Origin: CAZBZG01 sp964496245
GTDB lineage: Bacteria > Planctomycetota > SZUA-567
Length of the DNA stretch: 24,155 nt
Direction: 5' to 3'
Assembly (NCBI GenBank): GCA_964496245.1
Contig: CAZBZG010000030.1
Coordinates: 1 to 24,155 of the forward strand
Shown here: piece after piece, positions 15,904 to 24,155 of the stretch
Layout: each line of letters opens with the position of its first letter
Position numbering within the stretch: position 1 is the first letter of the stretch
The notes under the pieces: generated by a model
What the model was told of the DNA's origin: nothing
The model's input: the letters and a program-made list of their open reading frames with translations, nothing else
Databases searched by the model: none
Made by a program: the position numbers and the translations under genes

Positions 15904-17615
15904 TTTTCCCTGACATTTAGAAAGAAGCGGCCGGCATGGGGGCCGCGGTTGGGCACGTCGGCCTCCACGGTTTCGCCGGTCAGCTGTTGGACGGTATCGG
16001 CCAGCACCACCGCTTGTTCGGTTCCCGCCACCCGCTGGTTCTTGATGGCCCGCCGCATGCCGCGGGCCGCTGTCTTGTGCTTCTCACGTACCAGGACCTC
16101 GCACACGAGGCGGAGGTTCTCCGCCGTATCGACCGGCCGCGTCATGCCGGCGAGGCGCGTGAACGTGTCCAGCACCGCAGGACCGCCCATCTCGGCCAGC
16201 GCCCAGAGAGCCACGGTGCGCTCCCGGCCCGTGTACACGAAGAAGACTTCGCCCATGATGCTCTTGGTCTTGAGCACGGTGTTCGCGAGCAGTCCGCGGG
16301 CCGGCTCGTAGGGGATGGTACCGAGCGCCCGGGCCCCGTGGATGCGCAACGCCTGGGACGGCGCGAGCACGTAGTTCATGGCGAGCGCTCCGCCCGGCGC
16401 GTGGGCCGTGCGCGCGATCAGCCACATGACGAGCGCTGAGGCGCGGTAGTCCGGCGCCTCCTTCTCGGCAAAGGCCTTCATCTCCCTTTCCTTCAGCATG
16501 TTGGGAAGGCCTTTGATGCCGAGGTCGAGCACGCCGGGGAACCCGGCCTTGCTGCGCATCTCGCCGAGCATCCACAGCCCTTCGCGCTGCGCCGCCGGGT
16601 TGTCCGAGCGGGTGGCGGCCACGGCCAGGGCCTCGATCGCCGGTGTTTCGTTGGCGTCGCGCATCCGGTGTTCTACCAGAGCGACCGAGGCGGCCCGCCG
16701 GACTTCCCGCACGGCGTCGGACTGCAGTCGCACGAGCGCCGGCCGGCAGGCTGCGGTGGCGACGCGGCCGAGCATGAGGGCGGCCGTGCGCCGGACCGTG
16801 TGGTCGCGGTCGGCGAGGTGCTGCACGATTTTGTCCTGCGCGGCTTCGCCTTCGATGGCTGTGCAGGCCCGCAACGCAGCGCAGCGGACCCGGGCCGACG
16901 GACTGCTCAGCAGCTTCCGGACGCGGCTTCGCGCGCCGGACCGATCTGGATGGTCGACTGCGGCGAGCCAGCGCAGGGCTTCGGTCTGCACGCCCGTGTC
17001 CCCAGACCGCAGTCCCTGGAGCGCGATCGCGCACCCCTCGGGGGCGGCAAGCTGCCGCAGCGTGCGCAGACACGCGGCCTGCAGGTCGGGCTCGTCTTCC
17101 GCGCCGAAGCGGGCGGCTAGGCGGCTTTCGAGGCGACCTTTGCCGATGCGGGCGGCTGCGGCGAGGGCGGCCTGGCGGACCAGGGGCTCGTCGTCCTCCA
17201 GGGGCAGCTTGTCGGCCTGCCCGTGGGCTGCGAGCGCGGCCACGGCCCGGCACGCCTCGGCCCGCACCAGGGCGTCCGGGTCTTCGAGCAGGGACGCGGC
17301 CAGCGAGGCTGCGGCGGGCGCGCGCGAGCGCCCCAGCGCGTAGAGCGCGCTCGCGCGCGCAGGCGCATAGTCGTCGGACAGCATGCCCGCGAGCGCTTTC
17401 AGGGCCGACCGGTCGTCCACCCGGGCGTCCCCGAGGGCCGTGGCCGCTTTCATGCGCGCGAAGGCCGAGTCTCCCTTCAGGACCTGGAGCATGGCTTCGA
17501 GCGTGGCGGCATTCATGTGCGGAAAACGTTCGTCGGCCTCTTGCCCGCCGGACGCAGCCCAGGCGCGGGCGGATACCACGAGGAGCAGGAGCCAGATCAG
17601 CGCAACCGATCGCAT
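15900..17615 (-). CDS. Exported HEAT-repeat protein
   Basis: This is a 571-residue protein with a signal peptide (about 1-21, ending ARAWA) followed by tandem helical HEAT-type repeats over roughly residues 35-340. Repeats are recognisable by segments such as DALVRAEACRAVAALA, DEPLVRQAALAAAARI, SARVRCAALRAC and DHTVRRTAALMLGRVA. A second, less regular helical half (about 370-540) contains ALRIHGARALGTIPYE. No enzyme motif is seen. The ATG at 17615-17613 was chosen for the signal peptide and for GAGG about 9 bases upstream. It is 11 bases after the ABC permease stop. Position suggests a periplasmic scaffold working with that transporter, which is inference. Confidence 0.8.
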   Translation of the reverse strand: MRSVALIWLLLLVVSARAWAASGGQEADERFPHMNAATLEAMLQVLKGDSAFARMKAATALGDARVDDRSALKALAGMLSDDYAPARASALYALGRSRAPAAASLAASLLEDPDALVRAEACRAVAALAAHGQADKLPLEDDEPLVRQAALAAAARIGKGRLESRLAARFGAEDEPDLQAACLRTLRQLAAPEGCAIALQGLRSGDTGVQTEALRWLAAVDHPDRSGARSRVRKLLSSPSARVRCAALRACTAIEGEAAQDKIVQHLADRDHTVRRTAALMLGRVATAACRPALVRLQSDAVREVRRAASVALVEHRMRDANETPAIEALAVAATRSDNPAAQREGLWMLGEMRSKAGFPGVLDLGIKGLPNMLKEREMKAFAEKEAPDYRASALVMWLIARTAHAPGGALAMNYVLAPSQALRIHGARALGTIPYEPARGLLANTVLKTKSIMGEVFFVYTGRERTVALWALAEMGGPAVLDTFTRLAGMTRPVDTAENLRLVCEVLVREKHKTAARGMRRAIKNQRVAGTEQAVVLADTVQQLTGETVEADVPNRGPHAGRFFLNVREK

Positions 17616-17626
17616 GACGGGGGTCC

Positions 17627-19420
17627 TCAACGCTGGGGGCGCATCATCAGCTGGACGCGCAGCATGGTGGCCACGAGCAGCACGATGCTCAGCCCTCCGA
17701 GGAGATACACGTGCTGGAGCCAGGAGAAGTCCCATCCGGCCAAGGCCGTGGGCGAGACCGCACGCGCGGCCGCGGCGAACGGGTTCAGGGTCAGAAAGAT
17801 CTCCACCAGCCGGTGCGGCAGGCTGTCGGCGATGAAATACGGGATCAGGGTGCCGACCGCCACCACCACGATGGCGAGATAGGCCACCGCGGTCGCGGTC
17901 GACGAGCGGCGGAAGAATGCGCTGGCGGCCAGGCCCGTGACCGTGGCGTAGAACATGCTCACCGCGACCACGCCGAAGGCCGAACCCATGTCCCAGATGA
18001 ATTCGAGGTTGACCTCTTTGAGCTCGGCCCAGCCGGCGGTGAACTGGAAGTTGAAGGGCCGGATGAGGTTGACCCCTTTGCTGATGTGCTGCATGTCCGT
18101 GGGGCTGCTGGAGACATAGGCCAGCACGAAGAAGGTCGGGAAGGTGCTGAGGATGAGCAGGATGATGAAGAACCAGGAGACCTCGATCTTGCCCATCACA
18201 AAGGTTCGCGCGCTCACCGGTGTGCAGCGGAGCATGTCGAACACGCCGCTCTCCAGCTCCTCGCTCACCGCGCTCGCCGTGAGCACCGGACTGATGAGGA
18301 TGATGATCCCGAGCGGCAGGGAGAGGCAGATGTAGACAATGCGGTCGATGCCCGTGAGGTGGAGCTGGGTGAGGGGCAGAAACGCCAGGGGCAGGCTGAT
18401 GATGAGCAGCCCCATGATCATGCGCAGCATCCAGGTGGCCCGGCCGAAGGCCTTGGCCCGCATCTCCTTGACGGCGATCAGGTTGATGAGGGGGCCGATC
18501 ATGCGCTTGCGCTTGCGCGGATCGATCAGGTAGAAGGGGAACTTGACGTGCCGCTTCATGAGTTCCATGCGCTCGTCGATGATGGCGGTGTCCGCGCGGC
18601 CGCGCGGCTGGGGCGGCCGCGCGATCTTCCGCAGGGTCACGGCGAGCAAGGCCACGCTGCCGGCCGCGGCAAGGACGAGAAAGACCCACGGGCTGTCGGC
18701 CAGGCCGCCGTAGCTGGCGGCCGGCAGCACCACGTCGTGTTCGGCGCTGAAGAGGCCGGGGTGGACCACCGCGATCATGGCGGCGAACGGGCTCAGGGCG
18801 CGCACGATGTGCGTGTGGTGGATGGTCCAGGAAAATCCGCCGATCACGATCGTGGGCACCCACGTCAGGCCGCAGAGGATCAGAATGAAGACGTAGCAGA
18901 GAATCAGGGAGCGGTAGCTCGACCGGAAGGTGGCCGAGCAGTAGAGGCCGAGCAGGCCGAAGAAGACGGCAGCAGCCACCACCACCAGATAGACCTTGCC
19001 GACGTCCCCGAGGGCGACGCCGCCGAGGATGAAGCAGGTGCCCATCATGGGGAGGCTCCCCACGATCAGGATCAGCACGAAGCCGACGCCGGCCACGAGC
19101 TTTCCGAGCACGATCTCGTCGGGCCGCAGCAGCGTGTCGTACAACATGTCGTAGGTCTGCCGCTCTTTCTCGCTGGTGATGGAGACGGCCGTGAAGCTGG
19201 GCGCGCAGAGCACCACCAGGGCCAGGAAGACCATGCTGAGCACGATGAAGAGCTTGTGGCTCGCCTGCGCGGCCAGGCTGAAGACGCCCTCGGCCGGCCA
19301 CATGAGGACCACGAGTCCCGCGAGCACGCCGAGAAAGACGAGCGCCAGCCAGAGCGCCCGGCGCGTGCGCAGGCTCGTCAGAAACTCACGGATCAGGACG
19401 GGATTCGCCAGGGGATTCAC
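17627..19420 (-). CDS. ABC-2 type permease with two fused membrane modules
   Basis: This 597-residue inner-membrane protein contains two ABC-2 permease modules in tandem, about twelve helices in total. Each module carries the characteristic cytoplasmic coupling segment: EKERQTYDMLYDTLLRPDE near residue 84 in the first, and EELESGVFDMLRCTPVSAR in the second. A basic cytoplasmic linker (PRKRKR region) joins the halves. A single chain could therefore serve a dimer of the ATPase encoded just upstream. The start is GTG at 19420-19418 behind GGAAGG, 33 bases after the ATPase stop. The substrate is unknown; envelope polymer or protein export (Gld/Nod-like) and drug export are both possible. Confidence 0.88.
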   Translation of the reverse strand: MNPLANPVLIREFLTSLRTRRALWLALVFLGVLAGLVVLMWPAEGVFSLAAQASHKLFIVLSMVFLALVVLCAPSFTAVSITSEKERQTYDMLYDTLLRPDEIVLGKLVAGVGFVLILIVGSLPMMGTCFILGGVALGDVGKVYLVVVAAAVFFGLLGLYCSATFRSSYRSLILCYVFILILCGLTWVPTIVIGGFSWTIHHTHIVRALSPFAAMIAVVHPGLFSAEHDVVLPAASYGGLADSPWVFLVLAAAGSVALLAVTLRKIARPPQPRGRADTAIIDERMELMKRHVKFPFYLIDPRKRKRMIGPLINLIAVKEMRAKAFGRATWMLRMIMGLLIISLPLAFLPLTQLHLTGIDRIVYICLSLPLGIIILISPVLTASAVSEELESGVFDMLRCTPVSARTFVMGKIEVSWFFIILLILSTFPTFFVLAYVSSSPTDMQHISKGVNLIRPFNFQFTAGWAELKEVNLEFIWDMGSAFGVVAVSMFYATVTGLAASAFFRRSSTATAVAYLAIVVVAVGTLIPYFIADSLPHRLVEIFLTLNPFAAAARAVSPTALAGWDFSWLQHVYLLGGLSIVLLVATMLRVQLMMRPQR

Positions 19421-19453
19421 GTTCGCCTTCCGTTGTTCGGTTCGTCGGACCGT

Positions 19454-20443
19454 CTAACGCTTTTCGGAGGCGCTCTCGCGCGCGCTGTCGACCGCCGAGC
19501 GGCTGCCGGCGGCGACTTCGTCGGTCACCTTCATGAACGCCTCTTCGAGATCGGCCTCCTGTTCCTGGAAGCGGACCACGTTGACCTTCTTGGACAGGAA
19601 GAAGCGGAGCAGCTTGGCCACGTCCTTGTCCGTGCCGCTCACTTCGAACTGGAGAATGTCGTCCAGGACTTCGGCCTTCTGAATGTGCCCGGCCTTCTCC
19701 AGCTGCTTGGCCAGCGTCCGCACGGAGGCGGCCTCGCCGAGAAAGCGCATCTCCATGAGGCGGTTGGGTTGCACCTTGCGCATGATGTCGCTGACCGTCC
19801 CCTGGGCGAGCATGACCCCGCGCTCCAGAATGCCTACACGGTCGCAGATCGAGGCGAGCTCGGGGAGAATGTGCGAACTCACGAGCACGGTCTTCTTGAG
19901 GTCCGCGAGGTTGCGGATGAGCTTGCGCATGTCGATGCGCGCCCGCGGGTCGAGCCCGTTGGCCGGTTCGTCCAGAAAGAGCACCTTGGGATCGTGCATG
20001 AGGGTCTTGGCGATGCCGATCCGCTGGCGCATGCCCCGGGAGAGGCTGTCCACGAAGTAGTCGCGCATGACTTTGCTGCCGGTGATCTCGAGCACGGCGT
20101 CGATTCGCTTGGTGCGTTCCTTCCGGGAGATCTTGAAGCAGGCCCCGAAGAAGTCGAGGTACTCCCAGACCCGCATCTCCTCGTACACGCCGAAGGCATC
20201 GGGCAGATAGCCCGTTACGCGTCGGATCTTGCTGACGTCCTTGGTGACGTCGAACCCGTCGATGCGCGCGCTGCCGCCGGTGGGCAGGAGCAGCCCGCAG
20301 AGAATGCGGATGGTGGTGGTCTTGCCCGCGCCGTTCGGGCCGATGTAACCGAACACCTCGCCTTCCCCGATCGAGAGGTCGAGCTTGTTCAAGGCTACGA
20401 AATCATTGTCGTATCGTTTGCTCAGGTTCTTCGTCTCGATCAT
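19454..20443 (-). CDS. ABC transporter ATP-binding protein (ABC-2/Gld-like subfamily)
   Basis: This 329-residue ATPase powers the ABC-2 permease downstream. It has Walker A GPNGAGKTT, the signature LSRGMRQRIGIAK (an LSxGMxQR form typical of ABC-2 exporters), Walker B VLFLDEP and switch His in SSHILPE. After about residue 215 comes a C-terminal accessory domain of about 110 residues, as in GldA- and CcmA-like ATPases. The ATG at 20443-20441 overlaps the TGA of the upstream membrane protein (ATGA), with GGAG 5 bases upstream. The tight coupling indicates one complex made of the upstream membrane protein, ATPase and permease. Confidence 0.93.
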   Translation of the reverse strand: MIETKNLSKRYDNDFVALNKLDLSIGEGEVFGYIGPNGAGKTTTIRILCGLLLPTGGSARIDGFDVTKDVSKIRRVTGYLPDAFGVYEEMRVWEYLDFFGACFKISRKERTKRIDAVLEITGSKVMRDYFVDSLSRGMRQRIGIAKTLMHDPKVLFLDEPANGLDPRARIDMRKLIRNLADLKKTVLVSSHILPELASICDRVGILERGVMLAQGTVSDIMRKVQPNRLMEMRFLGEAASVRTLAKQLEKAGHIQKAEVLDDILQFEVSGTDKDVAKLLRFFLSKKVNVVRFQEQEADLEEAFMKVTDEVAAGSRSAVDSARESASEKR

Positions 20444-22255
20444 CTCGTCTCCGTCGGCGGCAAGGTTCCGGCCAGTTCGACGTCCAGCACGCGGATCTCC
20501 CATTGCCCGCCCGCGGACATCAACTCGCCGCTCGGGGGGCGGAGGCGCAGTTCGAACTCGGGCAGTTCCCCGCCGGGGCCGAGGTAGCGCTCGAGCGATT
20601 CGCCCTCGAAGACGCGGGCCAGCGGCCCGCTGCCGAGGGTGAGGTCGGGGAGCGTGACAAAGGTCTCGTCCCCCGCCTTCCGGATCTTGACCGTGCCCGT
20701 GAAGTCGCGGAGCATCACGTCCACGTGCAGGACCAGGCGCGTGACCCGGAGAGCCTCGAGGCCCTGGGGCCGGGTGAACCCGACGCGGATGTGCGTGGAA
20801 GCGCGTCCCGGCTTCCAGCCCGTGGGGCGAAAGCGCTCGGCCGCGGTCTTGGGCTTCTGGCGTGCCACCCGCATGAGGCCATCGGCGCGGCGGGGGCTTT
20901 CGCTCTCGCGTTCGGGGCGCTTGGATGTCCGCCGCTTGGTGCCGGCGATGCGGATGCCCTTGTCGGGAAGATGAACGTCCGAGACGATGGGCGCGGTGGT
21001 GGGATTTCCGTAGGCCATGCGGTTGCCGCCCTTGAGCAGGCGCAGCCCGCAGGCACCGGCCGGCACGCGGACCGTGGAGGCGGCGTCCACTTCGTCCACC
21101 GGCATGGCCAGGAGCTGCATGGCGCGCTCCTGCGGCTTCTGGTCCCCCACGTCAAGGCGCGCCAGGGGGCTGTTGCACCAGCCGTAGAACGTCACCGGCC
21201 AGCTGTAGAACCGCCGGCTGCCGAAGGAGCCCGGCCGCGTGCGCACGCGGAGCAGTTCGGCCAGGATGTAGCGCCGCATCTTGGCCTCGTCCGACGGGGT
21301 GAAGTCGCTCGCCGAGAGCGACCAGGCGAGTTCGCAGTCCGCCAGCGCCTTGCGCCCCCCGTCGGGGAGCACTCCCACGCGCAGGGTGCGCCGGTTGACG
21401 CGCAGGATGCAGTCGTAGAGCCGGTGCCCGGTGCGATTGACGATCTCGCCGGTCACGCCGTCGGGGCCGTACCCGAAGGTCAGCTCCGCGCCCTTGCCGA
21501 AACGGCTCATGGTCATGGCGCGGAAGATCTGCATCTCGCCGGGGTTCAGGCGCACCTGCGGGAAGATGAACCGGTTGCTCTGCCGCACCTGGAGGCTTTC
21601 GGCGAGGCCGCCGCTCGCGCCCTCGGCCCAGTGGGGGTAACCCGTGGCCAGCGTATCCGGACTCACCCAGCGCAGATCCGCGGTCGTAGGCTCCGGGCTG
21701 AACAGGCCCACGTAGCTCGTGGTGGCCCCGCGCGTCATGCCCGGACGGAGCATGGTTACGCCCAGTTCGCCCTGTACGAAGCCCACCTCGGCCCGGGCCG
21801 CCTGCGAGATGGTGAAAGCTACGGCGAGGCCGGCGAGCGCGAGGCCCATGAGCACAGGCCAGGCGAGCTCGGCCCGATTGCGCCACCGGCAGACAACGAG
21901 CACGAACACGGCCAGGGTCACGTAGATCCCCAAGAGGAGCACGACCACCAGGGGACGGGGCGCCTTGACGCCGACCACGCTCGCGAGGAACGTCGTGGCG
22001 TTGTCGGCGAAGCCGTGGTGCAGGCCCGGGGCGGGGTCGAGCCGGGGGTGGAGGACGCGGCCCCAGAAGCGATGCCCCTGGCTCCAATCCTCCATGACCG
22101 ATCCGGTCACGCCCACGAACCAGACTTCGCCGCTGCCCACGGCCCGTTGGGCGAGCAGCACGCGTTCTCCGTCCCGCGCGAGCACGGTGCCCCGGCCGGG
22201 CAGAGCCTCGACCACCTGGGGCGGCCGTTCGTGGTCGAAGATGATCGGCTTGCCG
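20440..22255 (-). CDS. C-terminal part of the gap-split membrane protein of the ABC operon
   Basis: This part gives 605 codons from the N gap to TGA 20442-20440, and the same gene continues at 22266-23255. It begins GKPIIFDHERPP and finishes the GATase-like/beta domain (VLLAQRAVGSGEVWFVG). Two adjacent transmembrane helices follow at about fragment residues 101-122 and 130-151. A long periplasmic beta-rich region comes next, then a closing sandwich domain with a basic hinge (KRRTSKRPERES) before it. No catalytic signature is visible. Its stop overlaps the ATPase start. Presumably it is an auxiliary membrane subunit or surface component handled by the transporter. Similar large proteins beside ABC-2 systems are known in PVC-type genomes, but I cannot name a family. 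Confidence 0.7.
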
Positions 22256-22265
22256 NNNNNNNNNN
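22256..22265. other. Assembly gap of ten Ns inside a coding region
   Basis: Exactly ten Ns interrupt the minus-strand gene. The reading frames on the two sides are out of register for a gap of 10. Continuity needs a true length of 2 modulo 3 (for example 8, 11 or 14), so the run is a placeholder. Confidence 0.95.
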
Positions 22266-23255
22266 GTAGGCGGACTCCCATCCGGCCAAGCCGTCGTCGA
22301 CCAATCGCGTTTCGGTCAGGCGCACGGGCAGGAGTTGCCGCCAGAAGGGGTGACGGTAGGACGCTACGTCGTAGGTCGGGCAGATGACCAGGCGTCCGCC
22401 CGAGCGGACGTAGCGCAGCAGGCTGTGCCGTTGCTGCGGCGTCAACCCGGTCGTGCCGTCGACTCGGCGCAGGCTCCCGAAGATGGCCGTGTCCACACCT
22501 TCGTAGGCTGCCCATTTGCGGGGCAGGTTTTCGATGCGGATGTGGGTGGATTTGACCATGGCGCCCACGTCGTCGGGCAGGGGCAGGTTCTTGCGGCAGA
22601 AGACGCTCGCATACGGGGACTCGCGGCCGCTCAGGTAGTTGCAGTCCTCGTTGTGTTCGCCGAGCACGAAGGGGAGCCCGCGGAAGACGTAGCGCTCGTC
22701 CGTGGTCTCCTCGGCCTTGAGCCCGTCCACGACCACGGACAGGCGCGCGTCGGGATGGACCGGGTATCCCTGGAATTCGTAGGGGTCGTACTGCTTGCCC
22801 GTCCGGGCGTCGGCGAGCGTGGCCTTGAAGTGGAGCATGCGGCTCTTGTAGGTGGGAAAGGAGAGCGTCGTGCCGTCGGAGAAGTGGAGTTCCTGCTGCT
22901 TCTCGGAGAAGAGCTGCAGGAGCGCGCGCGGAGGGAAGTCCATGACCGCAAAGGTCTCGACCGTACGCTCGGCGCGGGGCGGCAGGAGGATGCGGCGCTG
23001 GTACTTGACCTGGTTGCGCCGGCCGAGGTCGAACGCGACAGCCACCACTAGGTCCGCGGGCCGGTCGGTCGGGTTTTCCACGCGCGTGAGCACGGGGCAC
23101 CAGGCCCGGTTGGGGATCTGGAAGCCAAAGGAAGGTTTGCAGAGCACGGTCTTGGGATCGCCATCGCCCGCCCCGGCCTCCGGGACCGCACACGCCACGA
23201 GGCACGCGCCGAGCAGGGCAGGGAGCCACGCCGGGGGTCTGGAGCGGATTCCCAT
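22266..23255 (-). CDS. N-terminal part of the gap-split membrane protein of the ABC operon
   Basis: This part gives 330 codons from ATG 23255-23253 (GGAG 6 bases upstream) to the N gap. The signal sequence ends LVAC, so C22 could be a lipoprotein attachment site. Alternatively an ordinary signal peptidase could cut near EAGAG. A beta-rich domain follows. Near residues 265-310 is a segment with GVDTAIFGSL and YVRSGGRLVICPTYD, typical of class I glutamine-amidotransferase-like (DUF4350-type) domains of membrane-anchored proteins. This fold often binds ligands without catalysis, and no nucleophile Cys context is visible. It is the first gene of the long minus-strand operon and follows the promoter at 23311-23339. 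Confidence 0.72.
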
Positions 23256-23310
23256 GGAGTCTCCGGAATCGCGGATCAGTGACAGAGCGCTGGGGCGTCT
23301 AGAGGGGATC

Positions 23311-23339
23311 ATTCTACCAGCTCGGCAGGGGACTGGCAA
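23311..23339 (-). promoter_or_regulatory. Sigma70-type promoter of the minus-strand operon
   Basis: On the minus strand, TTGCCA (23339-23334) and TAGAAT (23316-23311) are separated by exactly 17 bases, each five of six to consensus. It lies about 55 bases before ATG 23255 and diverges from the tRNA promoter. Confidence 0.65.
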
Positions 23340-23371
23340 GCCGCGGAAGGCAAAAAACCGCTCCGAAGGGG

Positions 23372-23399
23372 TTGACAACTCAGGGATTGCGGCTATAAG
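23372..23399 (+). promoter_or_regulatory. Sigma70-type promoter of the tRNA-Leu gene
   Basis: A perfect TTGACA (23372-23377) and TATAAG (23394-23399, five of six) are 16 bases apart. The expected start near 23406 leaves a leader of roughly 16 bases before the mature tRNA 5' end. Confidence 0.7.
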
Positions 23400-23422
23400 G
23401 AGGAAGCCTGACGGAAACGTGT

Positions 23423-23510
23423 GCGGAAGTGGCGGAATGGCAGACGCGCATGGTTGAGGGCCATGTGGGGGTTATACCCCGTGGAGGTTCAAATCCTCTC
23501 TTCCGCACCA
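23423..23510 (+). tRNA. tRNA-Leu, anticodon GAG
   Basis: A complete class II tRNA of 88 bases. The acceptor arms GCGGAAG and CTTCCGC pair over 7 bp, and CCA is encoded. The anticodon stem CATGG/CCATG (23449-23453 and 23461-23465) holds the loop TTGAGGG with anticodon GAG at 23456-23458, reading CUC and CUU. A long variable arm with a GGGG/CCCC stem and a TTCAAAT T-loop confirm the leucine type. No clear terminator follows. Confidence 0.97.
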
Positions 23511-23604
23511 TACTCTCCTTTTCAGATGCGGCCTGAATGGACCCTGTGCTGATTCCCCGTTGGTACGGGCGCTGCTTTACGTGTCCATCCAGGAAGGTGG
23601 CCCA

Positions 23605-24099
23605 ATGATTCGCGTATGGCATCTCCTGGTCGTTTTGCTGTTGATCATTGTGGCGGGTGGGGGGCTCCTCTGGCGGCACCTGGCGTTGCGCCAGGAGGCC
23701 CGGGACGAGAAGGCGGCGGAGGAAGCCGCTCTGGCCAAGAAGCTCAGCACGCCGGCGGGCTATGCCGAGCTTCGGCTGCACAGCGATCTCGCCCTTGATT
23801 ACAACGCCAAGCGAGAGGTCTTCATCCAGGGGACGGTCGCCAATCGCGGGAAACGCGACCTGCAGCAAGTGATTGTGCGTCTGCAGCCGCTTGCGGAGGA
23901 CGGGAAGCCCAAGGGACGGGGCAAGCGACTGCGCTTGGGGCCCCTTGCGGCCGATCAGACCCGCACCATCAAACACGTGATCTACACGTTCGAACAGGAA
24001 GAGCTGGAGCCCGACCCCGATCGGGGCGGGATCATGGTCTACGAACTTCCCGCGGCGCGGGTGGAATTCGACCGGGTGTTTTTCGACGTTTCCGGGTGA
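23605..24099 (+). CDS. Small membrane-anchored protein with an FxLYD-like beta domain
   Basis: This is a 164-residue protein. An uncleaved N-terminal helix (about 4-24) is followed by a charged, Ala/Glu/Lys-rich stalk (about 28-48, coiled-coil-like). A beta-sandwich then runs from about 55 to 164. The core text (VFIQGTVANRGKRDL, then VIVRLQPLAEDGK and GPLAADQTRTI) resembles FxLYD or related domains that recur in bacterial surface proteins ('new strand, N-R-G, side-by-side strands'). The ATG at 23605 has AGGAAGGTGG just upstream. An in-frame TTG at 23560 is less likely, as it would place charged residues before the helix. It may be co-transcribed with the tRNA. Its function is unknown. Confidence 0.72.
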   Translation: MIRVWHLLVVLLLIIVAGGGLLWRHLALRQEARDEKAAEEAALAKKLSTPAGYAELRLHSDLALDYNAKREVFIQGTVANRGKRDLQQVIVRLQPLAEDGKPKGRGKRLRLGPLAADQTRTIKHVIYTFEQEELEPDPDRGGIMVYELPAARVEFDRVFFDVSG

Positions 24100-24132
24100 G
24101 TCCGTCCTTGCTGGGCGCGCTCCAAACAGAAA

Positions 24133-24155
24133 GCCTCCCCCGACCCGGGGGAGGC
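24133..24155 (+). terminator. Strong terminator hairpin at the window end
   Basis: A 9-bp GC-rich stem (24133-24141 with 24147-24155) with loop GACCC lies 33 bases after the preceding stop, with an A-rich stretch before it. The T-run expected after it is beyond the window. Confidence 0.7.

Noticed and set aside
17711..20587. Plus-strand open frame of 958 codons
   Set aside because: It is antisense to the ABC permease and ATPase, with repetitive Asp/His/Glu-rich text typical of shadow frames.
23556..23569. Small CCCGT/ACGGG hairpin after the tRNA
   Set aside because: A 5-bp stem without a following T-run is too weak for a terminator.

Overview
The window is a GC-rich stretch of a diderm (LPS-making) bacterial chromosome, most likely from a metagenome-type draft assembly because it carries a run of ten Ns. 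Lpt and MsbA-type lipid A transport, a sulfatase remnant, large secreted beta-sandwich proteins, HEAT-repeat proteins and dispersed intergenic palindromes would suit the PVC group, for example Kiritimatiellota, Lentisphaerota or Planctomycetota. That placement is an inference and is not shown by any marker gene here.

Left block, plus strand, 1-6371: a lipopolysaccharide assembly cluster. It holds the 3' end of an LptF/LptG-type permease, a complete LptF/LptG permease, a WaaE/KdtX-like family 2 glycosyltransferase, an MsbA-type ABC flippase and two GT-B (GT4-like) glycosyltransferases. The genes are tightly packed with short overlaps, and a hairpin lies just after the last one. Next comes one large gene of visibly lower GC (6533-9649), encoding a secreted protein with a C2 domain, three PASTA domains, four PPC-like beta-sandwiches and TPRs. 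I do not recognise this architecture.

Scar region, 9650-11131: a short membrane-protein fragment, a 5' remnant of a zinc-type alcohol dehydrogenase on the opposite strand, and a sulfatase that kept its ends but lost its catalytic middle. After these comes a pair of inverted REP-like palindromes. These look like remnants of a catabolic island, or misassembly joins.

Right block, minus strand, 23255 down to 11132: one long probable operon behind a good sigma70-type promoter at 23311-23339. The order is a membrane protein with a GATase-like domain (split by the N gap), an ABC ATPase, a duplicated ABC-2 permease, a HEAT-repeat protein, an M24 Xaa-Pro peptidase, accB, accC, an AmaP/Asp23-family membrane protein and queA. 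The peptidase-accB-accC-Asp23 order parallels yqhT/accB/accC/yqhY of Bacillus subtilis and suggests the Asp23-family protein is tied to acetyl-CoA carboxylase.

Right edge, plus strand: a tRNA-Leu(GAG) gene with its own consensus-like promoter, a small membrane-anchored FxLYD-like protein and a strong terminator hairpin at the window end.
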